Below, in pieces: positions 7,129-7,625 of a stretch of 7,625 nt of DNA. The number at the start of each line of letters is the position of its first letter. Position 1 is the first letter of the stretch. The notes under the pieces are model-generated. The model was not told where the DNA came from and ran no database searches. It saw nothing but the letters and a program-made list of their open reading frames with translations. Both the position numbers and the translations under genes were made by a program. The stretch lies in NCBI GenBank assembly GCA_937951975.1, contig CALGAJ010000140.1, forward strand, positions 1 through 7,625, in the 5' to 3' direction. The stretch comes from an uncultured Desulfotignum sp. GTDB lineage: Bacteria > Desulfobacterota > Desulfobacteria > Desulfobacterales > Desulfobacteraceae.

Positions 7129-7461
7129 TTAAATGCGAATGCCCAGGTTTTCAAGAATGGCATCGGTCTGATCCATCAACCAGTTCCGCTGGTCCTGATT
7201 GGCATAGGCCATGCAGTCGCACTGAATATGTTTTCGTGTTCTGACCAGCAGCTCGCAGGCCAGACAATTCCGTTCCAGTTTCAGGGCAAATACGTGAGGC
7301 CCGCAGTCCCGGTGCTTGAGCTGCACCTGCGTGAGCACGCTGTCATCCAGAGGCAGCCAGTAGATTCCCACAATACCGGCCGCCTGAACATTTTCATCCA
7401 GGTATGTCTTCAACCGGTCATGATCCTGGGGCCTCAGCCCGTCTATGACATATTGTTTCAT
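7129..7461 (-). CDS. Conserved small Cys-rich protein of unknown function, first gene of the rnj-ftsK operon
   Basis: I cannot assign a function. From the ATG at 7459-7461 the protein has 110 residues; an upstream in-frame ATG at 7486-7488 would give 119. The shorter form is preferred because MKQYVIDGLRPQDHDRLKTY resembles the start of small proteins I recall from sulfate-reducing deltaproteobacteria, but neither start has a clear Shine-Dalgarno sequence. Using the short form, Cys lie at 53, 66, 69, 81 and 83. They form HxxC (HRDC), CxxC (CLAC) and CxC (CDC), spaced like a zinc or other metal site or a redox centre. The C-terminal half, CELLVRTRKH through AYANQDQRNWLMD, looks well structured; no signal peptide or membrane segment is seen. 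A poor promoter-like pair on this strand (TTGCAA 7494-7499, TATTTA 7470-7475, 18-nt spacer) would start transcription almost at ATG 7461. The gene stops 18 nt before rnj. Confidence 0.75.
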   Translation of the reverse strand: MKQYVIDGLRPQDHDRLKTYLDENVQAAGIVGIYWLPLDDSVLTQVQLKHRDCGPHVFALKLERNCLACELLVRTRKHIQCDCMAYANQDQRNWLMDQTDAILENLGIRI

Positions 7462-7543
7462 AACAGTATTAAATACCACAGATCCCATGAAACTTGCAAC
7501 GGGTTTATCCGGTCATCCGGGCAGAGAGAACCGCTTCGGAAGA

Positions 7544-7564
7544 GTGCCGCCCCCGGCGGGGCAC
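7544..7564. other. Small imperfect hairpin sharing an arm with the terminal inverted repeat
   Basis: GTGCC (7544-7548) pairs with GGCAC (7560-7564), and GCC (7549-7551) with GGC (7555-7557) around a CCC loop, leaving G7558-G7559 bulged. An alternative register is CCGCC (7547-7551), CCC, GGCGG (7555-7559). Both use bases of the left arm of the larger inverted repeat, so they compete with it. No T-run follows on either strand, so it is not an intrinsic terminator. A role in attenuation is only a possibility, and in GC-rich sequence a hairpin this small may be chance. Confidence 0.4.
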
Positions 7565-7625
7565 CTTGCCGCCGGATCGGAATCCACGGCGTGGCTCCGA
7601 CGGTCCGTCAGCAAGGTGCCCCGCC
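7555..7625. repeat. Perfect 15-bp inverted repeat with 41-nt interior, at window edge
   Basis: Bases 7555-7569 (GGCGGGGCACCTTGC) are the exact reverse complement of 7611-7625. The 41-nt interior holds smaller dyads: TCGGA (7577-7581) with TCCGA (7596-7600), and the odd palindrome CCACGGCGTGG, so a long branched stem-loop is possible. Neither arm is followed by a T-run that can be seen, and nothing codes here on the minus strand side. It could be a REP/MITE-like dispersed element, the end of a mobile element, a structured leader of a gene to the right, or a regulatory dyad. The right arm ends exactly at the window edge, so the full extent is unknown. It lies about 90-100 bp upstream of the small Cys-rich gene. 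Confidence 0.7.

Noticed and set aside
7486..7488. Upstream ATG as the start of the small Cys-rich protein
   Set aside because: It lacks a ribosome site, and the extra MGSVVFNTV does not match the family start that I recall; it remains possible.

Overview
The window reads as ordinary chromosomal DNA of a moderately GC-rich anaerobic bacterium. The best guess is a sulfate reducer of the Desulfobacterota, near Desulfobacteraceae. That placement is inferred from remembered resemblance of the proteins (the small Cys-rich protein, RNase J, a SpoIIIE-sized FtsK and the glycosyltransferase/methyltransferase pair); no search was run. There is no phage, transposase, CRISPR array or rRNA. Nearly all of the sequence is coding, in two convergent blocks that meet around 2565-2574.

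Left block (+ strand, 1-2564). It opens with the C-terminal part of folC (folylpolyglutamate/dihydrofolate synthase), cut by the window edge. A complete tRNA-Arg(CCG) with an encoded CCA end follows. Only 12 nt later comes a GT4-family glycosyltransferase, whose end overlaps by 14 bp a class I SAM-dependent methyltransferase. The last two look translationally coupled and probably act in one glycan or glycolipid modification pathway, whose product is not known from the sequence.

Right block (- strand, 7461 down to 2575). Four genes run head to tail with almost no spacing: a small Cys-rich protein of unknown function, ribonuclease J, the DNA translocase FtsK/SpoIIIE, and a second, unrelated SAM-dependent methyltransferase of the Methyltransf_24 type. 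The joins are an 18-nt gap, a 4-bp ATGA overlap and a 20-bp overlap, so this looks like one operon joining RNA turnover and chromosome segregation with two uncharacterised proteins. The two blocks meet tail to tail with 10 bp between stop codons and no convincing terminator.

The only sizeable non-coding stretch is the right edge (7462-7625). It contains a perfect 15-bp inverted repeat with a 41-nt interior, ending exactly at the window edge. A second small hairpin just upstream uses part of the same left arm, so the two folds exclude each other. This is the least explained sequence in the window. I see no clear evidence of a complete new system. The best candidates for a second look are the GT4-methyltransferase pair, the small Cys protein in the RNase J-FtsK operon, and the terminal inverted repeat.
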